A stretch of DNA of 64,000 bases from Zhengitettix transpicula (lineage: Eukaryota > Arthropoda > Insecta > Orthoptera > Tetrigidae). The position numbers and the translations under genes were made by a program. The notes under the pieces are model-generated. The model had not been told where the DNA came from, did not search any database, and was given only the letters and a program-made list of their open reading frames with translations. The DNA is taken from the NCBI GenBank assembly GCA_037074705.1, contig CM073596.1, positions 15,785,001 to 15,849,000 of the forward strand. The letters are read 5' to 3'. Within the stretch, counting starts at the first letter, position 1; the number at the start of each line of letters is the position of its first letter. Positions 45,281 through 55,583 of this stretch are shown here, piece after piece.

Positions 45281-47494
45281 GGAATAAGATTTGAGAAAAA
45301 TAATATAGCAGTATATACGTTAAAAGTCCGAAGTTTATTCAACTATATGACATATGGATTGAAATATATCTTTATTATTAAGTATTTATATTATTATATT
45401 TTTATTTCAAACCAGCATATGACGCTTATTCTGCTCGTTTACATTTGACATTGGACATCATCTGTACCGTCATCCTCAGCTAAGAGATTCTTCAGCTACT
45501 TCATCTCTGTATATCTCACAAGAGGTGGGTGAGCGAGATCACCGAGGTGCATCCTCCTCACCTGCTTTTTCATTTACCCTACGAGGCCCCCCACGGGGTC
45601 GGTAGGCAAGAGTGCGTTCTAACGGTACCTTGCCTGGTCCGATTACAACACCCCGCCCCCTTCGAGCAGACAACCTGCAATACTCCTCGGGTCATAGGAA
45701 CACCTCCATTCAGTTGCTCAGTTCAATGAAAACACGGCAAGCTCTTTAAAGCGTACTGATATACTCAAAAAAAAGTGAGAATTATAATTTTACAATTACC
45801 ATAAATGTTTTGGCTCGATTGTAGGGTCTAAATTTTAGAATAAAAATATGAGATAATTTGTTACTGACCAAATCCCATTGGACAAGTCGGTCAACAAATA
45901 CAAAGATCAGAAGAACTATTTTCTGTGTGATACAGAGATACGGGAAAAGGCGCAAAAAATGTAATTTGGTTTTTTTTAAACCTGTATTGACACAGGACAT
46001 TTTGTTCAAATTTTTCTTTCAGTTTAAACGCCTGATGCGAAATCGAAAGGACTCAACTTGGCAACTTCCTTAAATTATTTCGGTCGATGTCTGTCAAATC
46101 GTTCTGACTCTCAAGCAGTAACTCTGGTCCCTTCCTCCTCATACTTTGAGACATTTCTTTCTTCTTTAAACCTTCTTTGCTGGCTTTTCTCAATTTTTAG
46201 TTTTATTTCAAACTCATTCAGAAGACAAAAAACGTAAGTAAATACAACCAAAAGTTGTAACTAATGAGCATTATTATAAGGCAGCTTTCCATAAATATGT
46301 TTGATATTTCTCCATTGGTAATCCCTTGTTCTCGAGTTTTCACGCGTCTGGTCTGGCCTCGTCCGTGAAGAGGCCACTCACCCAGCGACCTCGCAAGGCC
46401 GCTCACAATTTCTCCTTTCCCTATCCTTGCGGCCTGCAAAAAAAAGGCGTGTTTTCGTATATTCCTTTTTATTTGTAGCTGACACAATTTAAGGACACTT
46501 TTTTTGTCGACAACGGGGACATTGGATCCTCAGGCACCGAAATTTTTTTTAGGTGGAGCAACTTGTTTCAGTTAGTCTCCGAACCGAACCACTCAGTAGT
46601 CTCAGATTTCAGCAACAGAATACTTTATTAATAAATTTACAACCATTTTCGACAACCTACGTTGTACTGTATTTTACACAGTTCTAGTCTTGTGAAGCAA
46701 ATTTTCATAATTTATCGTAATGCCATTTATAAATAGCCTGTTGCTTGTACAAATAAAAATAATTGTTTGTATCATAGTTACTGATGAAAAGAAATTTTGT
46801 GAGCCGCATCCACACTCTGAATGTAGCAATGTTCCTGACGTATTTCCGGTATACTTATCATTAAGTATTGAATTTTAACTTTAAAATTACGGCTGATTCT
46901 ACATTTAATTAAAATTTCCTTATATGTGTCATAACGTTTCTATAGAATAAAACAGTGTAAATAAAATGAGTTAATAATTTAATATTTTATCTATCTCTCA
47001 ACAAACTGATTTCTTCGCCTACCGCCTCACAAAATATTTTCATACTGTGCAAATGCACCAACTCGTTATAGTGAAACGTACTTAGTTTCTCTGTCCACCT
47101 TCATATTTAAATTTATGTAAAATACAGAAATAAAAATTACTATTTGATTTTGTATTTTAATAGACGAGAAATGCTAAGTGTTGTATCATCATTAAAATTG
47201 CCATAGTATTCTCGTTATTCTGCAAGGAACGGTAATAAATTTCGCAATTAAAAGCGGAGTCGTGTAGTGTTTTATAAATTCGCAACCAGTTTTCCTATTC
47301 GCTGTACAGCGAATTAATTAAGATATTTACTGAAGTGTCGTGCTTGAGCCCAGATTCTTTTTCTTAATCTCCGCTGTAATTTGTTTGATAAATGACATGA
47401 TGCAATGCACATGTGGTCCAAAATATCTTCCAGAGACTGTGTGACGAAAACCAACTCTTATCTGATGGAGCATAATTTAGCGTAACACATTTAA
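45278..47494. other. AT-rich stretch, no gene recognised
   Basis: G+C-richer patches at about 45520-45730 and 46320-46440 have no identifiable domain. Otherwise low-complexity AT. Confidence 0.45.
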
Positions 47495-47860
47495 AAAGTC
47501 GTGGATATCTGTGTCAACTTAATTATAAAAACAGAAGCTGGGAATTATACTGGGAATATTTATGAATCGCAATTATTATCTCGCCAAGTATATCACGCTA
47601 TAAATGACGAGAAGCGTCATCTGGATATTAATATTCAAGGTGAACCTTCATTGCCGTTACAGAATCTTGGTGGCTGGAGTATTACTGAGATAGAAATGTT
47701 TTTCCAGCGACTAGTCTTTTTAATAAACGAAAAAGTCACTTATATTTCATTCGATAAGTCATTCACGTCAATTAATGTTGTATTTCCAAACGAGCTATTA
47801 CGTCTTTCTGATTTATTTCTGTCATATTTTGCTTTGGAATTTCGTCATGACATTCTATAA
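47495..47860 (+). CDS. Unidentified open frame of about 120 codons without an early ATG
   Basis: The frame opens after a TAA at 47492 and stays open to TAA at 47860. It has balanced codon use and a natural-looking composition, including NLGGWSITEIEMFFQRL and FPNELLRLSDLFL, with amphipathic stretches. There is no ATG near its start (the first codons are GTC GTG GAT), so it would have to be an exon or a broken coding remnant. No good acceptor (pyrimidine-AG) is seen at the left edge. I do not recognise the family; chance cannot be excluded. Confidence 0.25.
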   Translation, partial: KVVDICVNLIIKTEAGNYTGNIYESQLLSRQVYHAINDEKRHLDINIQGEPSLPLQNLGGWSITEIEMFFQRLVFLINEKVTYISFDKSFTSINVVFPNELLRLSDLFLSYFALEFRHDIL

Positions 47861-48059
47861 ATCGAAAAACCATTAAAACTGTGGTGATACGGCTGAATGT
47901 TTCTGATTAAGAAACGCCGGCGGCCGTGGAAAATTCTAGTTTTAAACGGAATGAAGTCATTTAGTATCATCCTCGTCGAGGACTTGGGATTTACGAAAAC
48001 CAATTGAAAAAATATTAGTAAAATATAATTTTACGCTGAAGCCGTGTAACGATTAAATT

Positions 48060-48310
48060 AGTAATTCTAAATATATTTTAAGAGAATAGGACCGTGACCA
48101 CGTCGTTGTACTTTTTCCATTGGTGAACTTTCACGGGAAAAAAAATTACAGTACTTGATATGCAGTATTTCGCGAAGACTCGGAAGTTTGTCGACGTTTC
48201 GACGTTCAAACTCTTCACTGCTCTCCCACTCCGGAACTAAGATTTTAGGACTCGTTCCGTAATCGGACACGTCGTTGTACCTGTTGTTAAAGGTGTTAAA
48301 ACACAGTGTA
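48060..48310 (-). repeat. Dispersed-repeat-like segment with a hammerhead-like motif (48186-48220)
   Basis: On the minus strand, GTGAAGAGTTTGAACGTCG leads into GAAACGTCGACAAAC. GAAACGTC is kept; the first box is AGTGAAGA rather than CTGAAGA. TTTGAACGTCGAAAC and the following GTCGACAAAC give self-complementary pairing. It resembles Penelope-type ends. Limits of the repeat are estimated from composition. Confidence 0.4.
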
Positions 48311-48639
48311 ACTTTTGGACGTTGGAGTCGAGTGAAAGTCCGCCGAGGACTCGACATCCGGCAGAGGGGAAGCCTTCCCTTTCTGTCGCACCTGGTGGAG
48401 CAAGGAAGGGATAACGGGACTTTAACGAGGTCATCCGGGCAGAGTAGGTCAGTAATGTTGCGTCTCCGCTCACTTTTAAAAACTCTGCTTGTTTGCCGCC
48501 GCTCCTTATGGGTTCATTGACTGATGAGCCAGCTCTGCCGGTCTCGACAGGATTTTCTAGGTTGGCAGCAAGTATCTAGGTGTAGACCACAGACCGAGGC
48601 CGAGGTGCACTTTCGCACAGTCAAGTCTCCAACCGTCTT
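48311..48639. other. G+C-richer stretch, no gene recognised
   Basis: Frames on both strands (81 plus, 78 minus) overlap the preceding repeat-like segment. No motif identified. Confidence 0.35.
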
Positions 48640-49536
48640 TACAAAATTATTTTATTTTATTTTATTTATTTAATTTTATAGCAAACAGAATCACATTCTA
48701 TGGGCTATTTTTGTTGACGTCCTCATGGGGTCCTCTCCAATGATTGGTCCCCGGTTACCACTGTTTCAGGTCCATTGGCCAACATTTTTTCAGTCTTCTG
48801 TTGATTCTGTGTTCCAGCAATGGGTGTATAAGTGGCTTCGTGGTGTTTCAGTGCTCTCTCTTCAATTATATCTTTGATGTATGGTATTTGTAGATCATGA
48901 CGTACCAAGGAGCGTCAACCATGGCTCTGTGGATCCTCGACTGCAATTTTTGTATCTCTTGACCGTATTGCATTTGCTCGCATACCCCCATCATTCAATT
49001 CTGAAGGTCCAGATCTGTTTGATGAAGGCTTAATATATAATTACTTTATTTTCCAAAGATAGATTTGACCTTCTACAAATCAGCCATGTCATTTTTTCCC
49101 CTATATGTACCTTCCAAGTCAGTTTATCGTCGAGATGCATTCCATGATAATATACATGTGCCGATACCGGGAGTTGATGGTTATTCATGGTTACTGGAGG
49201 GAATTGTTGTTTCCGCAGTGTAAATGTTACCTCTACCGACTCTGAGTGGCTAATTTTGATCATCCATTCCTCCATCCATTCCTGAAGCTGATCAAGGTGG
49301 TCTTGCAACCGCTTGCTCGCTGTTATGGGATCTTCATTTATGGCCAGGATAACTGTATCATCAGCGAATGTTCCTGCAATTGTAGTTGTGGTTTTAGGAA
49401 GATCGTTTATCAAGTACAAGATAGGTTCAAGGACACTACCTTGGGGAACGCCTGCTTTGATTTGGTGGAAGGTGGAAATTTCACCGTTTACTCTCGTTGT
49501 GAATTTGCGATTTTCGAGGTATGATTGTATTAGCTT
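48640..49536 (-). mobile_element. Jockey-clade non-LTR retrotransposon remnant 3
   Basis: The minus strand has an open 129-codon stretch (49030-49419) with YLINDLPKTTTT, the catalytic FADD motif (FADDTVILAINEDP) and, 3' of it, thumb residues WLICRRSNLSLENK. Further 3' is the damaged C-terminal region (48723-48908). It ends at a (TTTTA)n tract on the plus strand (48648-48682), the A-rich tail of the element. 5'-truncated in the fingers/palm region at 49536. It lacks the insertion found in remnant 2, so it records the empty site. Confidence 0.9.
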
Positions 49537-49788
49537 TTTTAAATTCTTAACAACAATAAATTCTGATGATTACGCCAATTGCTCTGAAAATTTGTGGATT
49601 CGTCCCACATACCTTTACAGAATTGGTTTACAAAATTGGGTTTATTCTCATATCAGTAATTGCCTTGGCCCATTCAGCCTTAATAATTACGACATCAATC
49701 AAGTTAGGACGATTATGCATGGGGAAATATTTTTTCGTCTTTCTCTGATCTCAAAAAGAATTTTTTGGTCCCTATTAGGTCAATCACC

Positions 49789-49792
<4 letters not shown>

Positions 49793-49870
<78 letters not shown>
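49793..49870. repeat. Compound (AT)n(GT)n microsatellite
   Basis: About 25 AT units, then about 14 GT units. No element terminus attached. It causes the poly-Ile/Tyr/Val/Cys run inside the 248-codon plus frame at 49313-50059, which is an artefact of the antisense Jockey copy plus this array. Confidence 0.95.
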
Positions 49871-49873
<3 letters not shown>

Positions 49874-51590
49874 GATGTAGACATGATAAAATTTGGTAGT
49901 CCACATAGTGGCCACTCCCCTATTATAGTAGTAAAGAGACTGAAAGTGGGGATGGGGAATTACGATAATCATGTGAAATGTTTACTTTTTAGAGAAATTA
50001 TGCAGCCATATATAGGGAAAATAGGGATAAAATATGATATCGCTACAAATTGTGACTGAACTCTTAAATAACAAGAAAATATTGCGGTATTCGTTCCGAG
50101 ATCAGGCGGAAAGATGGAATTTGAATTGTAAAGAAATGTGAAATGTAATAATTTGGGAGAAAATTGAGATTACTCTTAATTAAAGGTACATTCCCTTTCA
50201 TTATATTCTAATTTATGTACTTTCCTAGTTCTGAATTTTTTTTGCGTTATTGAGTTTTAAAAACTATGTATGTTACTGTGCTATGACTCGTCATATTCCT
50301 ATTTCCTCAGAAAAGGCTGAATTTATTCAATAAATCTAAATCCTGTAGATAAATATGTAACTTAAAAACTAAGAATGAGTGTAATACTTTTTTTATGGGA
50401 AGTTAAGCGCATTAATGATTAATAATTTAAGTAAAAAATAAATATTCAGGCCACTTGATAAACTCGGGTCAAACAAAAACCGGTATAGAAAATTAATTTG
50501 ATTTCGTTTGGATGTAAAAATAAAAAAAATCATTGATAGTATTCTGTAGTTTAACTGCAAAATGAGGAGGTGTATTTCATCCTCTCTAGCAAGGTCGCTA
50601 TAAGCACGGTTCGGGTTGCTATGAGCAAGATCTCGATTAGTTATGCTTTGAATTCTTATTTAGTGACAGACTTTTGTTTAATCATTGCAGTCCTATTAAA
50701 GTATCTGAATTGTGTGACAAAAATATTTTTCTCTTATAGTAAATCAGTATAATGTGCCTTCGATGATTCTTTAAATGTAATCTTATGAGTCACTAGTATG
50801 TGTTTTGAAGGGAATGTGGCATTTAGTTCGTATCTAATGAAGATTTATTATTCATATATGTATCATAAGTAGACGATATTTAGCATTACCGTCCAGATTA
50901 AGGGGATCGGGAGCCAATTTAAATTTCGTAGGATAAAAATACTTTATTTCGGTTAATCATGGCTGCGTAGGCGTTGTTGTCAAATCTCCGTCTGCGTTCC
51001 CGGATCTTAATAATTACGCCGCGAAGGAAGAGAAAGAGGCGGGAACCACTAAACAGACCGCTCCAGGTAACCTCTGCCATTGTTCTCGAACATAAAGTAG
51101 TCGGTCCTTTCTCTGGACACGTTTACGTTTCTTTTCAAACAATACAATTAGGTGAGGAGATTCGAGGAATGGCCTAGCTGATACAATGAAAATTACAGTG
51201 CGAGAGAGTGAGGCAAAAAAATTACATTATAAGGTGAGAGCGTTTCTTCCTTGACGACGTATCAGCATTCTTCAAGCTAAATATGTTTTGTCATTAAATA
51301 AGACAACCTTACAGATGAAAAATGTAATATCAACAGACTTGGATAATAGTCCTGGGGAAATTTATTGGGATAAATTATTTATAATATTATGAATTTTTAT
51401 TACAATTAATATGAAAATGGATGACTTAAAACATTTATTTTAAATTTTACCATGTCTGGTGTGTCTAAAATGAGATGTTATTACTTTAATATAAACATTT
51501 TTCATGGTGTAGATAGAAATCGGTCGGTGCTCAACGAAACATATTTTTGGTTCAGTAACGAGCTCACTTTATGTAAATTAGGAGAACCGC
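49871..51590. other. AT-rich stretch, no gene recognised
   Basis: About 50960-51180 is somewhat G+C-richer, with a 67-codon frame containing RRKRKRREP; unassigned. GACCGCTCCAG|GTAACC near 51070 is a weak donor-like word. Confidence 0.4.
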
Positions 51591-52405
51591 TTTTATTCCT
51601 GCAGTTCGTCGCACAGGCACGGTCAATGCCCAAGCCAGATAAGAAATGACAGTGTAATAATTAAGAAAGACGAAATATAATAAATTATGCTACCATCCAT
51701 CTTTGATTATTTGGCAGCCGGTTTTCCTGTAAAAAATATTTAAAAAATGTTTTATTATTCCTGAAGTTCGAACAGGCACGGCCAATGCTCAATCCAGACA
51801 ATAAATGACAGTGTAATAATTAAGAAGGACGAAATATATTTAATGATGCTACCATCCATCTTTGATTATATGGCAGTCAGTTTTGTTGTAAAAAAATATT
51901 TAAAAAAATGTTTTACTATTCCTGAAGTTCATCAAACACAGTCAATGCCCAATCCAGACAATAAATGGCGGTGTAATAATTAAGACGGACAAAGTATATG
52001 AAATGATGCTACCATCCATCTTTATTTGGCAGACAGTTTATTTGTAAAAATAAATTTTTTATAAAAGTTTTATTATTCCTGCAGTTCATCGAACAGGCAC
52101 GGTCAATGCCCAATCCAGACAATAAATGACGGTGTAATAATTAAGAAGGACAAACTATATGAAATTATGCTACCATCCATCTTTAATTGGCAGCCAGTTT
52201 TTTTGTAAAAAAAATATTTTTTTTTAAGTTTTATTATTCCTGTAGTTCATTCAACAGGCACGGTCAATGCCCAATACAGACAAGAAATGACAGTTTAATA
52301 ATTAAGAATGACGAATGACGAAATGTATGAAATTATGCTAACATCCATCTTTGATTATTTGGCAGTCAGTTTTCTTGTCAAAATTTTTTTAAAAAAGATT
52401 TATTA
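51591..52405. repeat. Tandem array, five units of about 157 bp
   Basis: Units start near 51591, 51752, 51913, 52067 and 52224 with TATTATTCCTG.AGTTC. Each contains CGGTCAATGCCCAA.CCAGA, AATGACAGTGTAATAATTAA and ATGCTACCATCCATCTTT. The units differ by small changes (first box GCAGTTCGTCGCACAGG against GAAGTTCATCAAACACAG). A period near nucleosome length is typical of satellite DNA, but the array is short. Confidence 0.95.
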
Positions 52406-53099
52406 GTTAGTAGGGATCTTATGTTGTCCACGTTTGATCATGGAATATAATTTACCTTATTAATGCCCTTTTGCGTTCTTTGAATGATGGGACTTCAATT
52501 TACACTTTACGGTTTCTGCTTTTAGTAAATACATTGAGATGACTCTTTCATCAGTAATCGGCACTTCAGACCGATCACTTAGGAGTTGGAACATTAGTAA
52601 GTTCCAGATATATTGGATTGAACTTGGATACTCTGGACTTGGAGCAATCGTGCTGTTTTCCTTTTTAACTACCGATATCTACGGCGTTGATTAGCCGCAA
52701 TTAATAGTCAAGCCACGACGAGTCCGGACAAGTGGTGATGTCAATTCAGAATGGCCGTGGAAGTCCAATCCATTCCCTGTGGATTACTACGACGCTTTCA
52801 CATCAGGTAATACAACAAATGTATCTTCCGCGATTGTCAACTTGTCGGACGTACCAAGCTCGGTTGATTGAATTTGATGTCTATAATGGAATTTCTTGAT
52901 ACTATTGAGAACAGTGTTTGTCCATGAATCGCTTCAAAGGGCCATTGTGCATCTCACAGTGCAGAAGAAAAACGACATAATGAGGAGGACGAGGCGGTGA
53001 AAGAGGTTGGAAGAGGAGAGAGATGAAACTCATGCTGCAAGAAAATATTTATTTTTTTCTTCTCTCGATTAAAAGTTGGAGAAAGAAAGGCCGGGCTCG
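52406..53099. other. Mixed stretch upstream of the possible exon, no gene recognised
   Basis: Base composition rises toward 53 kb. Nothing identifiable; it may hold the promoter of the transcript proposed at 53.1-55.6 kb. No TATA box is evident. Confidence 0.35.
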
Positions 53100-53274
53100 C
53101 TTAATGTGATTTAGAAGGAGCGCGTTTGCATTCCAAAGAGGTTGTGAGAGAAAGGCCGGCAGGTGCCTCCGCGTTCACTTTCTGGTGGAGGGTTTGCTGG
53201 TTGGTGCTGTAAGTAGGTCAGCAGCGCCAGTGAGTTCCGCGCCGCCGCCGACGTCCGACGCTCTTTAGTCTCTG
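53100..53274 (+). other. Possible 5' exon with two in-frame alternative donors
   Basis: G+C-rich stretch ending CTCTG|GTGAGTTCCGC (GT at 53275). The same 11-base donor word, GTGAGTTCCGC, also stands at 53230, exactly 45 bases before, so the two donors differ by 15 codons or 45 untranslated bases. It lies 2.2 kb before the acceptor of the signal-peptide exon. The exon's start is not determined and no ATG-led long frame crosses it, so it is probably untranslated. Confidence 0.35.
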
Positions 53275-55510
53275 GTGAGTTCCGCTTCCTTCAGACCAAC
53301 CGTAACTCTTCACTCTGCTACTGTGCACACTGTAATAAGACGCCATTACACATCCAAATTTAATCAAATGATTTCTACATATCATCAATTACGCATTGTT
53401 GCAGACGTCGGCTAACCATCACTTAAAGTTTTTCCGACGACTCTCGTCACGTTGAAGAACTTATGTGAAAATTTTAGGAAGTAACTAAATTATTATATTG
53501 AATTAAATTCCCGCCGTCGCCCCCTACTTAACCCTTTTAATAATACAACTTCCGCTCTGTGTTAGAATAATTCCGCTTCTTGATCGGTCTCGCTTCGTGT
53601 ACAAAATCTACTTTACCAAACAAAGTAATTGCAACATTAGAAATAATTTATTTTCTGGAATAATTTGCCGTATGCTTCAGTTATACATCATTTGCTCCTC
53701 GGTTTACGACCAGTATTTCCGGAAAATAATTTATTTGCGATCATTTTCTATTGTTAATTTTCTTATTTTTGTATTATGACCGACGTCTTTCCCTATTATT
53801 ATTTATCTCCAGGACACTTTTTATCACTGTGTTTACAACTTCGGAACGTTTCAGTATATACACTTATCTTGTCACAATTCTCCCAAAAATTGTTTCACTC
53901 ACCAGTTTCCGATTCACCGTCTAGATTTTCAGTCTATAAATGCACTGTGATTTTTTTTTCAGTCTTTCCCACACTTCTGGTCTTCCTTCCGTACAGTCCA
54001 GTTTAGCATTCCTGCTCGATAGTTTTCTCTTCTCCTTTCTGAAGAAAATCCTACCAAATAATTAGTTTTCAAAATTTTTCAAAATATTTTTTTCTTCTGA
54101 AAAATGCTGCCAATTTAAGCGCAATCGAACAAAAGGGAGATATTTTCCATGGAAACTTGGAAAAACGAAATCGTTTACGCTTACGAGAACGTTGGAAAAT
54201 TCTGTGAACTAGCCGGACTTATCGTATCTACCGAGACTTAAACGGCATGTATTTTACGCGTCTTTATTTACGTTTCCTCATCGTCGCTATACGTTGTTTC
54301 AGAAGGAGAAAAAAATTGAAAGACTTTACGTGTATTTGTTTGTCGAAAATTTTATTAAATTTTACTGAGATCTCAAACAGCTAAATGGCAAAAAAAAATA
54401 GTTCCGCTTAAACAAGTAAACGCCTCTTAATCTGTATTCGTGTTAATGGTTCCACACAGTTATGCTTTCATGCCCTTAATTTTCAACGTACACGTTACAC
54501 TTTATATGCAAGTAATAACGCTTAATTATAATAATGTAAAGCCGGCCAACTTTAACTAGTTGTTATTAACTCAAACTCTGCTCAAGAACCGTCATGACGG
54601 TCCTTCCTGTTCCTTAAAATGAGAGTGCCTATATAATTTAAATATCTGTTCCGGGTCAGTAAAGGGCGCAGTTGCCCTAAATAAAATTTGGTCTAGTGAC
54701 CAAAGTTATATATTCTCATATTTAGTATATTTTGACCTAAATATAGTATATATTGCATATATCGTAACCAAATATATATACAGGTTCAGTTCACGCTCCT
54801 TCCATTCAACTTATTTTTAATGAATAATTTATTAAACCATTTTTCTGGTGAAGATGACAGTCACCGAAACGTCGTGTGACCTTGTTAAAGTTACTCTTAC
54901 TTTTCAAAAATTTATTTTTACAATGGTGACAAAAAAAATTATTTTCTCAGTAACATGGCCTCGGCGTTTATTGGTAATTATTAACCGTTATACTATTGGA
55001 ATATTTAATTCGTTACAAAAAAAAATATTTTTTAGCTGAATCGAAATTTACATGCCCCATAATTATCCCATTAATATTTAACACTGTCAGTTCTGTGTTT
55101 CTAAAAGCGTCTCGTGATCCGCAAAATGAAAAGAAAATATTTCACATCAAGGCTATAATTATATAATTTTCCAAATATTAAAAGATGTCCCCTCGGGGGC
55201 CTTTTTTTTTAATTCAGGAATCTTACAAATCTAAAGATTTTACAGTTGTGATATTTGTACATGTTATCCTGTATATATATCGTGTTGATCATTTTTTTTC
55301 ACCTCCTGTACTTAAGCCGGCTTGCCATTAATAATTTTTTGTTTGTTTGTATGCCATTTTGACTTTGCTGTGAGCTAAAATTCGAGTTCTGACCGTATAT
55401 ATTCCCCCTTTAAATATCTGTGTAGAATTTCTGTGTAGAATTTATTGATTATTTTTTTGCGTCATTGCTGGTTGTCGTTGAATGTTAATTTTTGTTTTGT
55501 AATGTTGCAG
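53275..55510 (+). other. Proposed first intron (AT-rich, no gene of its own)
   Basis: A+T-rich after the donor at 53275, ending with TTTGTTTTGTAATGTTGCAG, a good 3' splice site. Contains a hammerhead-like motif at 54845-54874. Small frames (53776-54006) are chance-like. Confidence 0.35.
54845..54874 (+). ncRNA. Hammerhead-like motif, one core change
   Basis: CTGGTGA (consensus CTGANGA, so A is changed to G), a stem II GATGA/TCACC with one mismatch around CAG, then GAAACGTCG. Looks like a decayed Penelope/retrozyme-type hammerhead. Confidence 0.4.
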
Positions 55511-55583
55511 CCCCTGACTGTCCATGGAGCGGACGCGGCTTTTCGCCACGGCCTGCTGTTTGCTGTCGGCCCTGCTACTCCAG
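55511..55583 (+). CDS. Coding exon for a signal-peptide-like N-terminus (secreted or membrane protein, unidentified)
   Basis: Splice acceptor TTGTAATGTTGCAG ends at 55510; the ATG is at 55524, 13 bases into the exon, and CTCCAG|GTATGG gives a donor at 55584. The 20 residues MERTRLFATACCLLSALLLQ have a positive start and a hydrophobic core, a classic signal peptide or anchor. The junction is phase 0. Codons are G+C-rich, unlike the surroundings, which supports real coding. If the donor is skipped the frame runs to 55742 (72 residues, VWPSSGSCPQSF next), so a small secreted product is the alternative. The protein cannot be named; its other exons are not seen in the remaining 8 kb. Confidence 0.5.

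Noticed and set aside
49313..50059. 248-codon plus-strand open frame
   Set aside because: It is antisense to Jockey remnant 3 and then reads through a (TA)n(GT)n microsatellite; no real protein pattern.
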